Source: an uncultured Actinomycetes bacterium (GTDB lineage Bacteria; Actinomycetota; Actinomycetes; Nanopelagicales; Nanopelagicaceae). Taken from it: DNA of 16,692 nucleotides. Location: assembly GCA_903875815.1 (NCBI GenBank), contig CAIQXR010000238.1, forward strand, positions 1 through 16,692. Direction: 5' to 3'. Both the position numbers and the translations under genes were made by a program. The notes under the pieces are model-generated. The model searched no databases and was not told the DNA's origin. It worked only from the letters and a program-made list of their open reading frames with translations. This document shows positions 13,826 through 16,692 of the stretch, piece by piece. Each line of letters begins with the position of its first letter. The stretch's first letter is position 1.

Positions 13826-13894
13826 ATGTGGTTCTTCGCAGCGATAGTTATCTTCACCATCATTAATCTCTGGTACGCACCGAGCGCCCGATAA
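13826..13894 (+). CDS. 22-residue single-helix membrane peptide (small ORF)
   Basis: ATG at 13826 opens 22 codons ending with TAA at 13892-13894. The peptide starts MWFFAAIVIFTIINLW and ends YAPSAR: one hydrophobic stretch of about 16 residues with aromatic ends and a short polar tail with one basic residue, the shape of a small transmembrane protein. AAGGGA (13815-13820) five bases before the ATG is a proper ribosome binding site, while the ABC ATPase start five bases after the stop has none. Two readings fit: a real small membrane subunit or regulator of the ABC transporter, or a leader peptide whose translation delivers ribosomes to the ATPase gene. No family is recognised and a chance ORF cannot be excluded. 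Confidence 0.5.
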   Translation: MWFFAAIVIFTIINLWYAPSAR

Positions 13895-13899
13895 CTCTC

Positions 13900-14604
13900 A
13901 TGATCAACGAAAAAGGAGTGGAGTTTAAGGAGCTCTCAGTGAGATTCGGCTCCAAGCGAGCCCTTAATCAACTCTCCTTTTTCGCCAAGCCTGGTGAAAT
14001 AACAGGGTTACTGGGACGAAATGGCGCAGGTAAGACAACTGCGCTCCGAGCGTTAACCGGCCTGATCGATGCAGATTCCGGCAGGGCACTTATTAATGGT
14101 CGAGAATTTAGCGACGCGAGGCCTGGCGAGATAGGCGTTTCGCTGGATTCTCATTTTGCTCCAGGGCGTAAGGTAATCGATCAACTTCGGGCAACTGCAC
14201 TAGCTTTTGATCTGCGCGGCCACGATATTGATCGAGTGATAGATCTACTCGAGCTCTCTCGGATACTAGATAAGAGATGTTCGGGCTTGTCACTCGGGAT
14301 GAGAGGTCGACTCGGTATTGCGTGCGCGATTATCTCTGATCCGCACACTCTCATTTTGGATGAACCTGTGAATGGCTTGGATCCTGATGGCATCCATTGG
14401 CTCCACTCTTTTCTCACGACATCAGCGAGCAGTGGGAAAACAGTTCTCGTCTCTAGCCATTATCTCCACGATCTTGAGAAATACATCGACCATGTTGTCA
14501 TTTTGCAAGAACGGGTACTTCTCGATATGCCGTGGTCAAAGACCGAGGTTCAGTCACTAGGTGAAATCTTCAATTCAGTAACACATGGCCTCGAGATCTC
14601 GTGA
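13900..14604 (+). CDS. ABC transporter ATP-binding protein
   Basis: ATPase subunit of an ABC-2-like exporter. Its 234 residues contain Walker A GRNGAGKTT (39-47), a variant signature LSLGM (130-134, in place of LSGGQ), Walker B TLILDEP (150-156), a D-loop GLDPDG and the H-loop His H187 in VSSHYL. The usual Q-loop Gln is not found: the region reads IGVSLDSHFAPGRKVIDQL (78-96). This D-for-Q form with APGR is known from actinobacterial bacitracin/lantibiotic-type ATPases. The ATG at 13900 is five bases after the small peptide ORF and lacks a Shine-Dalgarno, so coupling is likely; a GTG at 13918 would be an alternative. It overlaps the permease gene by four bases (GTGA), so the two form one transporter. 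Substrate unknown. Confidence 0.9.
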   Translation: MINEKGVEFKELSVRFGSKRALNQLSFFAKPGEITGLLGRNGAGKTTALRALTGLIDADSGRALINGREFSDARPGEIGVSLDSHFAPGRKVIDQLRATALAFDLRGHDIDRVIDLLELSRILDKRCSGLSLGMRGRLGIACAIISDPHTLILDEPVNGLDPDGIHWLHSFLTTSASSGKTVLVSSHYLHDLEKYIDHVVILQERVLLDMPWSKTEVQSLGEIFNSVTHGLEIS

Positions 14605-16205
14605 AAGAAGTAGCCCGCCTCATCTGGCTTGATATTAAAAATCTCTCGGCAGGTAAGCAGCGCTTTTTGGGATTTACCTCGGTAATGATTATTCTCAATC
14701 TCACTCTCTTTCAATTGACTCATTTACCTGCGGGTAAAAATGATTTATACATCTCTCGCACAATCGGTTTCGCGCTATTCCTCAGCGCCATTCTCACCAT
14801 GCCCAGTGAAATCCGAGATGGGTATGCAGATCGAATAACTCTCGAATTTGGGGGTTATTCACGCCGGATCCGTTATCGAATTAGCGCGCTACTACTGCAA
14901 AGCACACTCATGAGCGCCACGATTTTGATCGCGCTGCATTTTCTGCCCAACGAGCAGAAGTTGGCATATCACGGCAGTGCCTTGGCGCTGCTCGGTGCCA
15001 TTCTCGGGAACACCATCCTGGCATTGCTGGGAGCACTTCTTGGCGCCATTATCAGAAGCTACGCGCTGGCATCGGTTGTGGGTTCAGTACTCATGATTCT
15101 TGATCTCCACAATGGTCTTTATGTGTCGCACCCGAAGTGGTGGACGATCTCCGGTTCTATTGTGACCATTGAATCAACTACGAGTCCAATTCGTATGGCA
15201 CTGATTGCGCTCTTCACATCCGGGATATTCACCACTTCTTACTTTTTGCTCTTCTGGATCGTGCGCAAACCTGCTCGCATGAAAGCGAGGTATCTGAAAG
15301 TAAAACCCGATCCCACTGCGAAAGAACAGAGTTTTCCCCTACTAGATCGTGCAATAGCGCCATTCTGGCGCAGCTACGTTACGAAAGCCTTTCTCGTTGG
15401 GACCGATAGGGCGTATCGGTGGGGTATCCCGATCTCGCTCTTTTGGTTTGGGGTCGTCCCTATTCTGGGCACTCGCGTTCTATTGCGGGGATTTCCATCA
15501 CCAATCTTGGCGCCATTCATCACCTCACAACTCTGCCTAGCACTTTTTGCTAGCGCCATCACTATCGGCGGAATTTCACACCGAAGCGGCGTGAAGGATC
15601 GTGAAATTCTCCTCTTCGGTGGAAGTAAGCGATTTATTAAGACCACGACCCTGACAATTGCTGCAATCTATTCAACTCTTTCTGTGGTGATTTTTATCTT
15701 TGCGATCTCTGTAATTAATGCACCTTCAGATCTGTTGACACTACACATTCTTAGATCAATGGCAGTTCTCATCGTAGCGACCGCCTTTTTGGTTACGATC
15801 GGAACCAGAATTTCATTATTGGATATCGATACACGGCTATTTCTGATCGCACCGATTGCAATAAATTTTGCTGAAGAGGCAGTCGCTCAGAATTGGAAAG
15901 CAATAATTCCCTATCTCCCATCGAGCCTCATTGGGCAATTAGCTGGTGGGCGCGGGCTTTATGCCATTGCTTATGGGAGTAAAAGAGCAGAACCCCTCGC
16001 ATTGGTGATTCTCTTTTTAGCGATTCTTATTTTGGCGGTGCGTTATTCAGCGATCGGGAAGTGGAGCGTAAAGCGTGCGCCTTCGCCGATACCTGATGCC
16101 ACTGAGACCGATCCACCATGCGCCTCCATAACGGCGGCGACGATGGAGAGCCCAAGTCCGCTTCCTTCACCGCGCACCCGAACTCGAGATGGATCGGCGC
16201 GATAG
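14601..16205 (+). CDS. ABC transporter permease, twelve-helix
   Basis: A 534-residue membrane protein with about 12 hydrophobic segments in two groups of six (roughly 22-221 and 274-480), split by a charged cytosolic stretch (about 222-265). No extra domain is recognised. The GTG start overlaps the ATPase stop as GTGA, indicating coupled translation and a joint exporter. The protein should end soon after its last helix (LALVILFLAILILAV, 466-480), but the frame runs on for 54 residues (481-534) that are rich in Pro, Ser, Thr and Arg and lie antisense to the conserved ATP-binding region of the histidine kinase gene. That tail is probably not under selection as protein. Substrate unknown; peptide or drug export is a guess from the ATPase type. 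Confidence 0.82.
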   Translation: MKEVARLIWLDIKNLSAGKQRFLGFTSVMIILNLTLFQLTHLPAGKNDLYISRTIGFALFLSAILTMPSEIRDGYADRITLEFGGYSRRIRYRISALLLQSTLMSATILIALHFLPNEQKLAYHGSALALLGAILGNTILALLGALLGAIIRSYALASVVGSVLMILDLHNGLYVSHPKWWTISGSIVTIESTTSPIRMALIALFTSGIFTTSYFLLFWIVRKPARMKARYLKVKPDPTAKEQSFPLLDRAIAPFWRSYVTKAFLVGTDRAYRWGIPISLFWFGVVPILGTRVLLRGFPSPILAPFITSQLCLALFASAITIGGISHRSGVKDREILLFGGSKRFIKTTTLTIAAIYSTLSVVIFIFAISVINAPSDLLTLHILRSMAVLIVATAFLVTIGTRISLLDIDTRLFLIAPIAINFAEEAVAQNWKAIIPYLPSSLIGQLAGGRGLYAIAYGSKRAEPLALVILFLAILILAVRYSAIGKWSVKRAPSPIPDATETDPPCASITAATMESPSPLPSPRTRTRDGSAR

Positions 16206-16692
16206 AAGCGTTCAAAGATTCTTGCTTGATCTTCTGGTGATAAACCATCCCCCTGATCAGCGATAGTCACTTGAATTTCATTCTCCTGGTGATCAGTAGA
16301 GACGGTGATGGCCGTGCCCAAATCGGTATGAGTGCGAGCATTAGCTAACAAATTAGCGACCGCTTGATGAATTCGCGCGGCATCACCGAGAACGAAACTC
16401 TCTTCGGAATCCAAGGCGATAGTGATGGGGTGATCTGGTCCAGCAGCACGGGCGGAAGCAACTGCTTCTTTAATTACATTATCGAGATCAACCGGCAATT
16501 TCTCTAATTCTGGTGTTTGGTCTAATCGTGCGAGAAGTAAGAGATCTTCCACCAAGCCAGACATGCGAATCGATTCTTTCTCAATGCGTCCGACCAACTC
16601 TTTGGTCTTCTCTTCGCCCACAACAGCTCCTTGGCGATGGAGTTCAGCGAAACCACGGATGGCAGTAAGCGGAGTACGTAGTTCGTGGCTGG
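16043..16692 (-). CDS. Sensor histidine kinase, C-terminal part (cut by window edge)
   Basis: Kinase core of a two-component sensor; the sensor and membrane part lie beyond the window. The last 215 residues are visible. The first codons read SHELRTPLTAIRGFAEL, the H-box, with the phosphorylated His at 16685-16687. Numbering from the visible Ser: N-box N117 in NLLANARTHTD, G1 box DQGDG from D145, F-box FERFYR (159-164) and G2 box GEGSGLGLSI (174-183), ending FTLHFPIAE. All ATP-binding boxes are intact, so the gene is functional as far as seen. The GTG at 16621 is internal, not the start. The SHELRTP/RGFAELHRQGAV region resembles OmpR-partner kinases of Actinobacteria. It overlaps the end of the permease gene tail to tail by 163 bases. 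The cognate response regulator, if adjacent, is outside. Confidence 0.95.
   Translation of the reverse strand, partial: SHELRTPLTAIRGFAELHRQGAVVGEEKTKELVGRIEKESIRMSGLVEDLLLLARLDQTPELEKLPVDLDNVIKEAVASARAAGPDHPITIALDSEESFVLGDAARIHQAVANLLANARTHTDLGTAITVSTDHQENEIQVTIADQGDGLSPEDQARIFERFYRADPSRVRVRGEGSGLGLSIVAAVMEAHGGSVSVASGIGEGARFTLHFPIAE

Noticed and set aside
16043..16621. Complete small kinase starting at the GTG at 16621
   Set aside because: The frame stays open to the window edge and encodes the H-box upstream of that GTG, so the gene is longer and merely cut.

Overview
The window looks like the chromosome of a small-genome, moderate-GC actinobacterium. I infer a freshwater acI / Nanopelagicales type lineage (Planktophila- or Nanopelagicus-like). 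The reasons are: the gene order PBP - GT87 - rpsF - ssb - rpsR - rplI - dnaB is the classical actinobacterial order (ponA1 to dnaB in Mycobacterium tuberculosis); the acyl-CoA dehydrogenase is close to mycobacterial FadE5; the dCTP deaminase is the actinobacterial dUMP-forming type; base composition is near half G+C by eye rather than 65-70%; and the genes are packed with very short spacers. The lineage is inference; no database was searched. No mobile element, CRISPR array, rRNA or tRNA is visible.

Layout. (1) 26-3248, plus strand: bifunctional penicillin-binding protein and an overlapping GT87 membrane glycosyltransferase, both envelope genes. (2) 3249-6855, plus: a leader that can fold over the rpsF ribosome binding site, then rpsF-ssb-rpsR-rplI, a strong terminator, a 300-base spacer with tandem repeats and DnaA-box-like sites, and dnaB. 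(3) 6953-7375, plus: a secreted, very alanine-rich basic protein, ending in a terminator that probably serves both directions. (4) 11562 down to 7438, minus: FadE5-like acyl-CoA dehydrogenase, EamA/DMT transporter, a four-repeat DUF347 membrane protein and a small beta-carbonic anhydrase. (5) 11625-13708, plus: dcd, lemA, htpX, divergent from the acyl-CoA dehydrogenase across a 62-base region carrying a perfect inverted repeat. (6) 13826-16205, plus: an unlisted 22-residue hydrophobic peptide, an ABC ATPase and a 12-helix ABC permease. (7) 16692 down to 16043, minus: the 3' part of a sensor histidine kinase, cut by the window edge and overlapping the permease gene tail to tail by 163 bases.

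Two modes of gene expression stand out. The replication/ribosomal genes, the secreted protein and the small peptide have Shine-Dalgarno sequences. Seven other genes (PBP, carbonic anhydrase, DUF347, EamA, dcd, lemA, htpX) lack one and instead carry TANNNT exactly six bases before the start codon, which is the layout of leaderless mRNAs in Actinobacteria. The rpsF leader resembles the known S6:S18 autoregulatory RNA (CCG bulge) with an added CCTCCT segment that can hide the ribosome binding site. The less ordinary items are this leader, the repeat/DnaA-box region before dnaB, the 22-residue peptide with a hairpin over its ribosome binding site, the alanine-rich secreted protein and the antisense coding overlap of permease and kinase. 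I see no clearly new multi-gene system; most genes are housekeeping.
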